This document shows positions 7,628 through 17,377 of a stretch of DNA of 37,531 nt, piece after piece. The notes under the pieces were generated by a model, which worked only from the letters and a program-made list of their open reading frames with translations, was not told the origin of the DNA and searched no databases. Source of the DNA: Fidelibacterota bacterium (GTDB taxonomy: Bacteria; Fidelibacterota; UBA8477); contig JAIPJR010000018.1 of the NCBI GenBank assembly GCA_021734045.1, forward strand, positions 1-37,531, in the 5' to 3' direction. Positions within the stretch are counted from its first letter, which is position 1; each line of letters begins with the position of its first letter. A program made the position numbers and the translations under genes.

Positions 7628-10600
7628 CTAACGCACTTTTACGATTTTTCCCACCGGCCCTTCGATAGATGTGTCCCGTATCCGACCGGATATCCGATAG
7701 AAATAGACCCCGTTCGCCACGAAATCCCCAAACCGGTCTACCCCACGCCATAAAATTTCATGATACCCGATTTGGTTCAGCGGAATATCTTCCAACGCGT
7801 TGTAGATATTTATGGAATGGATTTTATGTCCGGCCAGGGTGAAAATGTCAATACTCAAATCGTCAAAATCCCGCGTCAGTTCGTAAACAAACCAGGTCTG
7901 GCTCTGAAAGGGATTGGGGTAATTTCCATAGTCCCTGATTTCCGCTCCGGAAGCGACCCGCACGCTAAATGCCATCACATCAGACCAATTCAACAATGCA
8001 TCCGCCACACGGTATTTCACAACGTGGTCGCCCGGTGAAAGGTCGAGTGTGCTGAGCACCGACAGAATTTCGCCGGAACTGGTGGTGTCACCCAATTGAA
8101 CCGATTGGGGTATTTCGTCTACCCACACTTGGACGGCAGTGGAATCCCAGCTAAATCCAGCTTCGTCTTCACACACCAGGTTCAGCTCAGCATGGCGAGA
8201 AACATAATTCCCATCAAAAAATCGCTGCCCACCAATCATCATTTCAACCCTGGGTGGATCATTGTCCGTAGCTTCACCCATTGCCAGAATCCCGGATTTT
8301 TTCACAGGATATAGATTGGTTGAGCCGGATTGTGGCAAAACCCGCTCCCAGATGGGTAGTGCTGTCTTTATAAAAAGCTGTACCGGTGACTCCACGAGAA
8401 CGTCACCGGATAGGGGTTCGATTTGGACGAATCCTGAGTCTGCAAATGGCGTGACTGAGGCAGTTCCAGCCGGACCACCCAAGCTTGATGAAAAACCAAT
8501 GACACCGCTGTCACTGTCTGCCGCAAACAGGCGATACCTTCTGAAGGTTAAAGTATCCGAAGTAGTACCGTTAAATGTTAAGCCGGTACTGGGGAAAACC
8601 TGGAAATAATCGGGCGTAAGGTCGGTGGACAGATTATTATCCGAATCGTCTTCCGGGGTATTGGTACCCACAATAACATTCACCGCATGAGCGACCGGTG
8701 GACGCCTGGCCGGGAAAAAATAGTTTTGGCGTCCGGGACTGATGGTGATGATTTCTGAAATGAGATTGTTCCCCACTCCGGACGAGTCGGAGATGGTTAT
8801 GGATACATCGGATAATTCGACCATCCCGGTGTAGTTCATTGTTATTTGAAAACCGGTTTTATGCCCTTTAAAGCCCCATTCTACCTGCTCTAACACCACA
8901 TTCTCATGCTGAATCAGCGGTAAACTGTACGTAGATGAGGTTACCATAATCACACCATTCCGATAGGCTTCATAACGGTAATAGATAAGCTGCCATTCCG
9001 GGTCAATGACCAACGGTGTGGATAATTGCCAGCTATCGTCGCTACCCGCTGTAAGTAAATATTCTAGCGTTTCATCACCCCAGATGACCAGTCGAACACT
9101 ATCGGGCGAATTTTCACCAAAAAATGATACCGGAAATGCGTAAGCGGAATCGGCCGGGATGGGCTGGGTTAAAACCGGCGCATCAAACCAATCCTGATTG
9201 ATGCTGAATTCCACATAGCCTCGTCGCCCTTCGCCAATTGTGGCAGGTATTGCCGTGTAAATCAGACGATAGCTGCCTGGCTCGGCATCCTCAGGAAGGT
9301 CAATTCCCAAACTGTCACCCGCATCGCGGTCTAAAAGTTGAGTTCCTTGCGCTGCTAACGTGTTCCCCGGTCCGATGATTTGATAATGCCATTCACCATG
9401 GAAATCTTCCAAAAGACGGAATCCTGCCTGTTCGCCTGATGTTACAATTGACCGGGATGCCCTGAAAATACCATCACCACCCGGCCGTCTTAATCGCAGG
9501 GACGGGTCACCCAGGAAATTATACTGGAAAAGCATGCTGGGCTTCAGATAATCATAGCCATTGGGCGCCCCATAATATCGCATCCGGGTTATGTCAATGG
9601 CCTCCCCCAGCGTCACATCGTTTTCCAGCAAGTCCTTAAAAAGGGTCTGCACCAATAAATAGTCGTTGATAATCCAGCCAACCCCCGAACTGCCCCACCA
9701 GCCAATCGCTCCCGCGTCGCTCTCCTTCAGCGCCACCTCGCCTAAGCCCCGCGTTTGGGCGAATCCGCCGGTGAAACAGGTCATGCTGGACACAAATGGC
9801 AACTGTTCAATATTCGTTAATCGCTCCACATCTTCCCGGGTAAACAGTGAGCGATCTGCCCACACTGCGCCACCACCATGTCCCATAAAATTGATGAGAA
9901 GTTTGCCTTCATTCCAGGAATTGACCAAGGTGTCGGTATTCCCGAAGTACATCTGCCCCTCCGAATCACGGTCGATATAGAGGCGCTCAAAGTTCAGATC
10001 TTTTGGGAAATAGTGACGCACCAGGTTTTCACTTTGATACTTAAAGGTGTCTTCAAATCCGGCGATAGCCAGAATCTCATTAGACCACAGTCCCGTGGTG
10101 GTCTGGGTTTCGTAATTGATAATTTTCTCCACCACCCGCTCAACTTCTTCAAATGTGGTGCAGGGGATCCTGCCCACATGCACATCTGGGACATAATCAT
10201 CATTCAGCAAAAGACTGAAATAATAATCCGCTTCCGCCGCTCCCCACCCCTGCGTCTGAATGAAAAATGTGGGAATATAATTGGACTCCAGGTCATTTTT
10301 AGCCAGCTTGGGATTGATATTGGCATCCCCTACCAGCATAACATATTCGGGTTTTACAGACCAATGTTGCAGACCGTACCGCAGAAATTTTTGAATCGCT
10401 TCCGGATGGGCGATACCGTAATTGAACTCATCATAAATGTCCTGAATCGAGACAAGCAACGGAGACAAACCAAGCGACAGTTTATGCTCTACCAACGGCT
10501 CCAGTGGTGACATGAATTTTCGATTCGTGATGATGATATAATCAGCCGACGCATTCCTCAGATTCGCCACCGTATCTGGTAGAATTTGCTCCGGTGTTAG

Positions 10601-12313
10601 GATGCCGTCTCCGGCGGCAACCCAATAACCAGGTGTGGCGTTTGTGACATTATCCTGGAAAATTGCGGAGTAGGTAACCGCCCCGTTGGATTCCCAGGGA
10701 CGCACGGTAAAATCACGAATAAGTGATGCACCCTCTTTAATAATTGTGATATCGGGACTGGTGAGATTCTTTACTTCAAACTCCACCAAACCGGGTGGAA
10801 TGCTGGATGTTTTTTCAAAATAAAGCTGATTTTTGAAGGCGGTGAACAGGCGATCATAATCAATTTCCAACCAATTCAGTACCACCCGGTCATACCGCCC
10901 GGGTGTGCCACTCACCGGAGCAATGAGTTGGAGTTGGTTCTGAAAGGTACTTCCGTTAAACAATTGGGCAGTAAGGTTCACATTATCCGACGACTGGATG
11001 ACATACTCGGTCTGATTGTACCAGGTACCACTTCCGATATTCTGCTCATTGATAAAGGCATACACAATATGTTCACCATTTTCATCCCCGCCACCTGAGT
11101 AGGTCAAACCTGTCAATCCTATGCGAATATTCACTCTATCTGCAGATCCACGGTGCGGGTATGGCAGAATAAAGGGAATCTCTTCCGTACCGCCGGAATT
11201 GAGTGTGGCCCAAAAAAAGTGGTCCCGGTTAAACGATGGCTCATTGGTTCCCAGCGAGCCCAGACGATCAAAAATTGAATCCTTCTCCAAATGCACCGTC
11301 GTGCGAAACGAAGCAGGTCGCACCGGATTGGGTGCACCGGGATAGCCACTCTCCTCCACCAGCCGTAAACCACCGTTAGACACATTCCAGTCCAGCCAAT
11401 ACACATTTACATCCGAAAAGGGATCGTAATAGCGATTCGGCTCCTCCAGCCGGTTCATCTTCCCTACAAATTCCAGATAATCCCCTTCACCAAAAACGCC
11501 ATCCCCGTGATCTTCCACAAAAATGGGCTGTCTGGCACCCCGCTGACGGAGCGAGAGAGATTGACTGGCGATGGGTCCCGGAATATCCAGACTATCCCTG
11601 AAATCCGAATACCGCACGCGGTAGATGCCGTCCTGACTAACCGATAATTTTAATTTCCCCACCCCAAATCCGGCGGCAGGAGGAATCGTGCGTGTCTGTG
11701 GATGTCTGGTGGTAGACGCATTGATCAGGTAGGGTCCAAAACTCCCCTGCTCCTGATCTCGTGGTGCTCGCAAAGTTATGAACCCGGTTTCAATGGTGAG
11801 TGTGAGCGCATCGGGTACCAGCCATTCTCCACGACTTGCATCGAATTGGGCACCATAAATCGTGACGGCCACCACAGCCTCGGCACCCTGCCGGCTAATG
11901 AATTTCGTACCATACCATTCCGATGTGTATGCGTTTGGGCTGGGCGCTGCGGGGCTTGAACTTCCCGTCCCATCCAGCATTCGTTCGATTCGTGGTATTG
12001 GCATCTGTGATGGTTTTAAAATGCGGCGTGTCCCTAAGGCTATTTGAATCTGCATGCTAGCGGTCTTCACATGAAAAAACCGCGTCTTGATCGGAACCAG
12101 ATACCCATTTCTCATACCGAACGAGTCCCAACCATCTATGTGAATCTGGTCAGCCTCAAGCGTCGTTCTGTCAGTCAGGTTCGGCTCACGCCATTCGATA
12201 ACGCCCGATTTTTGAAATTCGATTTGACTGGTAGTGAAATCTGATGATGCACCAATCATTAAGATGGGCAAAAAGGCAAGCATGTGGAGACGTAATAAGT
12301 ACCGGTTGCGCAT
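7628..12313 (-). CDS. porU: PorU-like C25 cysteine peptidase (type IX secretion sortase)
   Basis: 1561 aa. Signal peptide (MRNRYLLRLHMLAFLPILMI), a long beta-rich N-terminal region, a gingipain-type C25 peptidase domain at about 587-945, Ig-like beta domains, and a C-terminal sorting/FlgD-like domain at about 1465-1561 (GNYPNPFQSQT to GKIVKVR). The catalytic dyad is intact: His812 in FMGHGGGAVW and Cys846 in SSMTCFTGG, 34 residues apart, much as in gingipains. In the Bacteroidota, PorU cuts the C-terminal signal from secreted proteins and joins them to a surface anchor. Size, domain order and the porV gene one base downstream favour PorU over a free protease. The ATG shares its A with the cdaA stop (TGATG). 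Confidence 0.87.
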   Translation of the reverse strand: MRNRYLLRLHMLAFLPILMIGASSDFTTSQIEFQKSGVIEWREPNLTDRTTLEADQIHIDGWDSFGMRNGYLVPIKTRFFHVKTASMQIQIALGTRRILKPSQMPIPRIERMLDGTGSSSPAAPSPNAYTSEWYGTKFISRQGAEAVVAVTIYGAQFDASRGEWLVPDALTLTIETGFITLRAPRDQEQGSFGPYLINASTTRHPQTRTIPPAAGFGVGKLKLSVSQDGIYRVRYSDFRDSLDIPGPIASQSLSLRQRGARQPIFVEDHGDGVFGEGDYLEFVGKMNRLEEPNRYYDPFSDVNVYWLDWNVSNGGLRLVEESGYPGAPNPVRPASFRTTVHLEKDSIFDRLGSLGTNEPSFNRDHFFWATLNSGGTEEIPFILPYPHRGSADRVNIRIGLTGLTYSGGGDENGEHIVYAFINEQNIGSGTWYNQTEYVIQSSDNVNLTAQLFNGSTFQNQLQLIAPVSGTPGRYDRVVLNWLEIDYDRLFTAFKNQLYFEKTSSIPPGLVEFEVKNLTSPDITIIKEGASLIRDFTVRPWESNGAVTYSAIFQDNVTNATPGYWVAAGDGILTPEQILPDTVANLRNASADYIIITNRKFMSPLEPLVEHKLSLGLSPLLVSIQDIYDEFNYGIAHPEAIQKFLRYGLQHWSVKPEYVMLVGDANINPKLAKNDLESNYIPTFFIQTQGWGAAEADYYFSLLLNDDYVPDVHVGRIPCTTFEEVERVVEKIINYETQTTTGLWSNEILAIAGFEDTFKYQSENLVRHYFPKDLNFERLYIDRDSEGQMYFGNTDTLVNSWNEGKLLINFMGHGGGAVWADRSLFTREDVERLTNIEQLPFVSSMTCFTGGFAQTRGLGEVALKESDAGAIGWWGSSGVGWIINDYLLVQTLFKDLLENDVTLGEAIDITRMRYYGAPNGYDYLKPSMLFQYNFLGDPSLRLRRPGGDGIFRASRSIVTSGEQAGFRLLEDFHGEWHYQIIGPGNTLAAQGTQLLDRDAGDSLGIDLPEDAEPGSYRLIYTAIPATIGEGRRGYVEFSINQDWFDAPVLTQPIPADSAYAFPVSFFGENSPDSVRLVIWGDETLEYLLTAGSDDSWQLSTPLVIDPEWQLIYYRYEAYRNGVIMVTSSTYSLPLIQHENVVLEQVEWGFKGHKTGFQITMNYTGMVELSDVSITISDSSGVGNNLISEIITISPGRQNYFFPARRPPVAHAVNVIVGTNTPEDDSDNNLSTDLTPDYFQVFPSTGLTFNGTTSDTLTFRRYRLFAADSDSGVIGFSSSLGGPAGTASVTPFADSGFVQIEPLSGDVLVESPVQLFIKTALPIWERVLPQSGSTNLYPVKKSGILAMGEATDNDPPRVEMMIGGQRFFDGNYVSRHAELNLVCEDEAGFSWDSTAVQVWVDEIPQSVQLGDTTSSGEILSVLSTLDLSPGDHVVKYRVADALLNWSDVMAFSVRVASGAEIRDYGNYPNPFQSQTWFVYELTRDFDDLSIDIFTLAGHKIHSINIYNALEDIPLNQIGYHEILWRGVDRFGDFVANGVYFYRISGRIRDTSIEGPVGKIVKVR

Positions 12314-13170
12314 CAGGACTGGGCGTAGATCAGACTTTGAATGGCTTTCTTTAGCTGAATTTCATCCAAACCGCGCTTCATCACACCTTTGTAGGCATAG
12401 GAAATGGCATGTGTCTCTTCCGAAACCACCAGAATAAGTGCATCCGATTCTTCACTTAAGCCCAAGGCGGCCAAATGACGGGTACCTAATTTCATTCGGC
12501 TTCCCGCCGGTTCCTCTGAAAGGGGTAATATGCACTTGGCAGTATCAATCATGTCATTATGTATAATGACTGCCCCGTCATGGAGCGGTGAAGTGGGATT
12601 GAATAATGATACCAGAAGCTCTGCAGTCACCTGAGCATTGATATCCACGCCCTTCTCTTTGATATGCCGGAGCCCCACATCGCCCTGAATGACAATCAGC
12701 GCGCCCCACCCCCGTTTTTGGACCATGAGAATGGCATTCACCATCTCGTCCACGGTTTCCACACTGCGGACCCGAAACAGAAATCGAATAAGCGGATTCT
12801 GGCCTACATAAATAAGGATTCGCCGGAGCTCTGGCTGGAATAAAATCACAAACGCAATTACCCAGACCGTGGAGAGATTTGAGAGCAGCCAGGTCATACC
12901 GGACAATTCCGTAAATCGTACGATTATCGAAAGGAAGATGAGAATGACCATGCCAATCAACATTTGCGCCGCCCGGCTGCCTTTGAAAATCTGGTAGAGT
13001 TTAAATAGCACAAATGATACCGCCACGATGTCCACCAGATCATAAACACGGATTGAAATGAAGGCGAATTTCAGTAACTCCAACCGCCAGTTCATGATGA
13101 TAAATACCGTGGTCACCAGTCCTAAAATCCAGTACAGCGTGATACGGACAGACCTGGGGTTAATCGTCAC
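12313..13170 (-). CDS. cdaA: Diadenylate cyclase, CdaA type (c-di-AMP synthase)
   Basis: Makes cyclic di-AMP from two ATP. 285 aa: three N-terminal membrane segments (about 10-27, 42-60, 68-86), a further hydrophobic stretch around 97-112 and a DAC domain (about 125-275). The catalytic LHDGAVII is present (DGA 198-200). The second nucleotide motif reads GTRHLAALG (231-233 RHL), where most CdaA proteins have RHR. The start is a GTG (13170) overlapping the folP stop by 4 bases, with AGGAGG five bases upstream. folP-cdaA is a frequent pair in Bacteroidota. No CdaR-like gene follows; porU comes next instead. Confidence 0.94.
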   Translation of the reverse strand: MTINPRSVRITLYWILGLVTTVFIIMNWRLELLKFAFISIRVYDLVDIVAVSFVLFKLYQIFKGSRAAQMLIGMVILIFLSIIVRFTELSGMTWLLSNLSTVWVIAFVILFQPELRRILIYVGQNPLIRFLFRVRSVETVDEMVNAILMVQKRGWGALIVIQGDVGLRHIKEKGVDINAQVTAELLVSLFNPTSPLHDGAVIIHNDMIDTAKCILPLSEEPAGSRMKLGTRHLAALGLSEESDALILVVSEETHAISYAYKGVMKRGLDEIQLKKAIQSLIYAQS

Positions 13171-14003
13171 ACATCCCTCCTAATCGCCTGAAATACCTGC
13201 ACTGCCTGCTGCGTCTCAACCACATCATGAACCCGTAATATCCGGGCACCCTCCTGAAGTGCCCCCAGCGCAGCAGCCAATGATCCCGGCAATCGGTTTT
13301 CCACGGTTGAAGGAAATATTTTGTCAATGAAGGATTTGCGGGAAGCGCCCACTAATAAAGGTCGTCCCAGGGTTTGAAAAGTCTTCAGCGACTGAAAGAT
13401 CTTCACATTGTGTTCCAGTGTTTTTCCAAAACCTATCCCTGGATCCAGTACGATCTGGTCACTTCTCATGCCGTAATTCCTTGCACGATCCAGGCCAGTG
13501 CGAAAATAATCATAAATCTCGTGGATAACATCGTCATAAACCGGATTCTGCTGCATGGTTTCAGGAGTTCCCTGGATATGCATCATCACATAACCCACAC
13601 CCGTTTCGGCCACAAAAGGAAGCATTTTGTCATCAAACCGTCCACCGGAAATGTCATTCACAATTTGTGCACCTGCCACCACAGCAGCAGACGCTACCGG
13701 CTGACGATAAGTGTCGATAGATATCAATATCTCCGGCCAGTCCCGGAGAACCGTAATGACGGGAAGGACCCGTGCGAGCTCCTCCTCAACTGAAATTTTT
13801 GCTGCTCCCGGTCGTGTGGATTCACCCCCCACATCAATGATTTTCGCACCCGCTTTGACCATCTGCCTGGCGCGTTCAATCGCATCATGAGGTGTCTCGT
13901 ACCTCCCACCATCACTGAATGAATCTGGCGTCACATTGAGAATGCCCATGAGCCACAATGCCCGGGACATGTCGAATCGTTGCTCACCAATCTGCCAAAT
14001 CAT
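13167..14003 (-). CDS. folP: Dihydropteroate synthase
   Basis: Joins p-aminobenzoate to the pterin pyrophosphate in folate synthesis; target of sulfonamides. 278 aa with the signatures MGILNVTPDSFSDGG (about 19-33), IIDVGGESTRPGA (about 55-67), ISIDTYRQPVA, IVNDISGG, VLDPGIGFGKTLEHN and VGASRKSFI, in normal order. First gene of a block with cdaA, porU, porV and the SLBB gene, after a terminator that closes the ftsH unit. There is no strong Shine-Dalgarno at this ATG; the next in-frame ATG (MSRALW) is eleven codons on and would remove the first strand. Confidence 0.96.
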   Translation of the reverse strand: MIWQIGEQRFDMSRALWLMGILNVTPDSFSDGGRYETPHDAIERARQMVKAGAKIIDVGGESTRPGAAKISVEEELARVLPVITVLRDWPEILISIDTYRQPVASAAVVAGAQIVNDISGGRFDDKMLPFVAETGVGYVMMHIQGTPETMQQNPVYDDVIHEIYDYFRTGLDRARNYGMRSDQIVLDPGIGFGKTLEHNVKIFQSLKTFQTLGRPLLVGASRKSFIDKIFPSTVENRLPGSLAAALGALQEGARILRVHDVVETQQAVQVFQAIRRDV

Positions 14004-14043
14004 CCCGTAATTACCTGGTTTGCTTATCTGCCGATGCCGAGAG

Positions 14044-14071
14044 AAAAATCAAAACCGGCGATAATGCCGGT
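14044..14071 (-). terminator. Terminator after ftsH
   Basis: On the minus strand ACCGGC-ATTATC-GCCGGT is followed by TTTTGATTTTT, a six-pair stem with a T-rich tail 54 bases after the ftsH stop. It separates the tilS-hpt-ftsH unit from folP-cdaA-porU. Confidence 0.75.
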
Positions 14072-14124
14072 CCTGATAGTGTCATTCTAATCATGTTGTT
14101 AATAATGATGTTTGAATAGTGAAC

Positions 14125-16797
14125 CTATTTCTTACTATCACCTTCCGGGTTATCCTCATTGATTTTAGCAGGTCCCCGGCTGGCAGGCGGCTTAGCCGGT
14201 GTCTTCGAAGGTTCCTCTGATGCTTCAACACCCTTGGATGTGGACTCCGATTGAGAAGCCCCGGCGCCCTTTACCGGTTCACTTTTTTTAGAATCAAAAG
14301 GTGCGGTCGAAGGTAGGCTATCCTGAGTTTTCTCCTGCCCTGATGCCTTTCCGGAAGAACTTGATTTATCCTCACGGGCCGGTTTCTCATCTGCCTGATT
14401 TTTAACCGGGGTCCGTTCGTTACCAGCCGGCTTATCATTGGATGGTTTAGCAGGGCTGTCAATCTGCCGGCCTGATCCGGAGCGATTTTCCGGAACTGGC
14501 TTTTCGAGCCTATTCGGTTGGCGAGGTTTTGTCTCTGTTTTCTCAGAGGGTTTACCCGCCGGCTGAGGAGAGCCGGATGTTGCCCTATCGCTGGAGCTGC
14601 TGGTTGTTTGACTACCGCTTCCTGACCGATGCTTGCGACCCCGGCGATTTGGGCTGCGATTATTGTTCGATTTGGGTGGCGGAACAGGTTTGCCATCCAG
14701 AATCAGGTCAATTTCCCGGCCATCCACGCTTTCCCGTTCCAGTAACAGGTCGGCGATGGTGAGCAGGTCCTTTTTGTGCTTTTGAATAATGTCTTCAGCC
14801 GTTTTCTTCGCATTTAACAGGATACTCCGCACCTCTTCATCGATTTCATGGGCCAGCTCTTCACTGAAATCCCGGTGCATACCGAACTCCCGTCCAATAA
14901 AGATTTCCTCCTGTTTCTGTCCGAATGTCATGGGACCCATCTTGTCACTCATGCCCCATTCACACACCATTTTGCGTGCTAACCCGGTGGCTCGCTCCAG
15001 GTCATTACCGGCACCGGTTGTGAGCTGACTGAGGATAATTTGTTCAGCTGCTCGCCCACCCATGAGAATGGCCAACATTCCTTCGATATAATCCCGGGAA
15101 TAATTGTGCCGATCATCCATTGGCAACTGGGCGGTTAATCCCAAAGCCCGTCCACGGGGAATAATGGTGACTTTGTGAACCGGATCTGCGCCTTTGGTTA
15201 ATTTCGCTACCAGGGCATGACCCGCCTCATGAATAGCGGTGGTACGACGCTCCTCCTCGTTAATCACCATGCTGCGGCGCTCAATGCCCATCAGCAACTT
15301 GTCCTTGGCTTCTTCAAAATCTACCATGGTGATACTGCGCCGGTTCTTCCGTGACGCCAAAAGGCTGGCTTCATTCACCAGATTCGCCAGATCCGCTCCG
15401 GACATGCCGGGTGTACCTTTCGCGATAATTTTCAAGTCCACATCTTTGGACAACGGTTTGGATTGGGTGTGTACTTTCAGAATGCCTTCCCGACCACGCA
15501 CATCCGGTGTATCCACAACGATTTGACGGTCAAACCTACCAGGGCGCAATAAGGCAGCGTCCAGTACATCCGGCCGGTTGGTGGCGGCAATCAAAATCAC
15601 ATTATCGTTGACCTCAAAACCATCCATCTCCACCAATAGTGCATTCAGGGTCTGTTCACGCTCATCATGGCCACCGCCCAATCCCGCACCACGCTGGCGA
15701 CCCACCGCGTCAATTTCATCAATAAAAATGATACACGGTGCGTTCTTCTTACCCTGCTCAAAGAGATCCCGAACGCGACTGGCACCCACACCCACGAACA
15801 TTTCCACGAAATCAGCACCACTCAGGGAGTAAAACGGGACACCGGCTTCACCGGCTACTGCCCGGGCCAGTAAGGTTTTACCCGTTCCGGGCGGTCCCAG
15901 CAGCAACGCACCGCGGGGAATTTTCCCACCCAGGCGCTGAAATTTTTTAGGGTTTTTCAGAAAGCTGACAATCTCCCGCAACTCTTCCTTAGCCTCATCG
16001 CAGCCGGCCACATCGTTGAAGGTTACTTCCGGATTCTCATTACTGATTACCTGGGCGTGACTCTTCCCAAAGCTGAAAATATTCCGGTTGGCGCCACCCT
16101 GCATGCGACGCATCATGAAAAACCAGAAAAGAATCAACAACAACCACGGCAGCATCTGAAAGAAGTAATCCATCCAGCGATTCTGATCCTCTTTGAAGGT
16201 GTACTCAATGCCGTGAGATTCCCAATTATTCAGCATTTCACTGTCAATCGTAGGAGGTAGTGTTACCACAAACTTCTTGTATGAAGTTTCCACATTATTG
16301 ATAGTGCCAAATTCTTCCTGCTTTAATTCACCATAAAAATATTTCCGGTCAATAATCGTCCCGGAGGCAATTTTTTCCTGATTAATATGCTCCACGAATT
16401 CAGTATAGGTGAACTGCTTGGTGGGCTCCGATTCCTTCCCCAGGAGCTGTGCCAGAATGATGACGGAAACAAAGATGGAAATCCACAAAATGGTGGACCG
16501 CATCCGCCCCTTCCAGTTCTGATTCGAATCACCCGGCGGGGTGATTTTCAGATTAGACCCTTTTCGGATCTTATCTTTCGAATTGCTCTCTTTTTTATCG
16601 GGTGTTTTGGTGTTTTTATCATTGCCTTTAAAATTTCGATTTCCACGGGGATTACGATTCCCCCGATCGTCACTATTCTGATTTTTCCGTGTATCTTTAG
16701 AGGTTCTCGACCTCGATCTCGATCTTGATTTTGGGTTCGAATTCGAATTCGAATTTGAACGCGATTTCGAACCATCTTCGTTCATCATTGGTTTCAT
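14125..16797 (-). CDS. ftsH: ATP-dependent zinc metalloprotease FtsH with long tails
   Basis: Membrane AAA+ protease that degrades unneeded or damaged membrane and soluble proteins. 890 aa against the usual 610-650. In order: a charged low-complexity N-terminal tail (1-100, SNSNSN and RSRSRSR runs), membrane helix (about 102-120), periplasmic domain, second helix (about 212-230, [15 protein letters not shown]), AAA module with Walker A GPPGTGKT (301-308) and Walker [10 protein letters not shown], zinc motif HEAGH (523-527), then about 190 residues of Ser/Pro/Lys-rich tail. All catalytic motifs are intact, so the tails are added, not replacing anything. AAGGA sits six bases before the ATG. Second helix and peptidase placement fit an inner-membrane hexamer. 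Confidence 0.96.
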   Translation of the reverse strand: MKPMMNEDGSKSRSNSNSNSNPKSRSRSRSRTSKDTRKNQNSDDRGNRNPRGNRNFKGNDKNTKTPDKKESNSKDKIRKGSNLKITPPGDSNQNWKGRMRSTILWISIFVSVIILAQLLGKESEPTKQFTYTEFVEHINQEKIASGTIIDRKYFYGELKQEEFGTINNVETSYKKFVVTLPPTIDSEMLNNWESHGIEYTFKEDQNRWMDYFFQMLPWLLLILFWFFMMRRMQGGANRNIFSFGKSHAQVISNENPEVTFNDVAGCDEAKEELREIVSFLKNPKKFQRLGGKIPRGALLLGPPGTGKTLLARAVAGEAGVPFYSLSGADFVEMFVGVGASRVRDLFEQGKKNAPCIIFIDEIDAVGRQRGAGLGGGHDEREQTLNALLVEMDGFEVNDNVILIAATNRPDVLDAALLRPGRFDRQIVVDTPDVRGREGILKVHTQSKPLSKDVDLKIIAKGTPGMSGADLANLVNEASLLASRKNRRSITMVDFEEAKDKLLMGIERRSMVINEEERRTTAIHEAGHALVAKLTKGADPVHKVTIIPRGRALGLTAQLPMDDRHNYSRDYIEGMLAILMGGRAAEQIILSQLTTGAGNDLERATGLARKMVCEWGMSDKMGPMTFGQKQEEIFIGREFGMHRDFSEELAHEIDEEVRSILLNAKKTAEDIIQKHKKDLLTIADLLLERESVDGREIDLILDGKPVPPPKSNNNRSPNRRGRKHRSGSGSQTTSSSSDRATSGSPQPAGKPSEKTETKPRQPNRLEKPVPENRSGSGRQIDSPAKPSNDKPAGNERTPVKNQADEKPAREDKSSSSGKASGQEKTQDSLPSTAPFDSKKSEPVKGAGASQSESTSKGVEASEEPSKTPAKPPASRGPAKINEDNPEGDSKK
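16704..16770. repeat. Hexanucleotide repeats in the ftsH 5' coding region
   Basis: Two neighbouring six-base-period tracts: TTCGAA-type units at 16736-16770, coding the alternating Ser-Asn run, and TCTCGA/TCGATC-type units at 16704-16728, coding the Arg-Ser run. Because the period is a multiple of three, gain or loss of a unit would change tail length without breaking the frame. Confidence 0.7.
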
Positions 16798-16807
16798 TGG
16801 TATCCTT

Positions 16808-17377
16808 TTATACTTCCATGCCTTCCGGGAATGCCCAGATAGCGGGAAAGTTTCTCATTTTCTGATCAATATCCAGCCCATAGCCCACCACGAAACGGTT
16901 GGGAATTCGAAACCCCACATAATCAATTTCAAAGGGCACATCCACCACATCCGGCTTCAGAAGGAGTGTGGCGAAAGCCACCGAAGCGGGCTCACTATCC
17001 AAAAGTCGCTGACGCATGAATTTGGCTGAAAGTCCGGAATCGATAATATCTTCAACCACGATCACATCGCGGTGCGTAATCATGCAACTAATGTCTTTGA
17101 TGAGCCGCACGGTTCCAGAAGACTTAATATCATCGTAATATGAGCTGATTTTAATAAAGTCGATTTCACAAGCCGTCGTCAATTCACGGATTAAATCAGC
17201 CATAAAAATGATGCTGCCATTCAGCACACCAATCACGATGGGTGTCTTTCCCGCGTAATCCGAACTGATTTGCTGACCCATCTCCTTCACTCTTGCCTGG
17301 ATCTGGTCCGCAGATAGCAATTCCTCAAGCTGCTGGCCTGAGTATTTTCCCACATTTTCAGCGATCATGGTTTTCAT
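16808..17377 (-). CDS. hpt: Hypoxanthine phosphoribosyltransferase
   Basis: Salvages hypoxanthine and guanine to IMP and GMP using PRPP. 189 aa with the purine phosphoribosyltransferase fold: VIGVLNGSIIFMADLIREL, the PRPP loop VIVVEDIIDSGLSAKFM (VVEDIIDSG at 107-115), LLLKPDVVDVPFEIDYVGF and FVVGYGLDIDQKMRNFP. Length and motif order match Hpt. Its ATG overlaps the tilS stop by 4 bases, and ftsH follows after 10. The tilS-hpt-ftsH order is also known in Firmicutes, so this is an old gene cluster. Confidence 0.95.
   Translation of the reverse strand: MKTMIAENVGKYSGQQLEELLSADQIQARVKEMGQQISSDYAGKTPIVIGVLNGSIIFMADLIRELTTACEIDFIKISSYYDDIKSSGTVRLIKDISCMITHRDVIVVEDIIDSGLSAKFMRQRLLDSEPASVAFATLLLKPDVVDVPFEIDYVGFRIPNRFVVGYGLDIDQKMRNFPAIWAFPEGMEV

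Noticed and set aside
9878-10510. 210-aa plus-strand ORF inside porU
   Set aside because: Antisense shadow of the C25 peptidase coding region, with no family features.
7628-12313. porU as a free gingipain-like protease
   Set aside because: Domain order, size and direct linkage to a PorV-like barrel favour the sortase, though secreted proteolysis cannot be wholly excluded.
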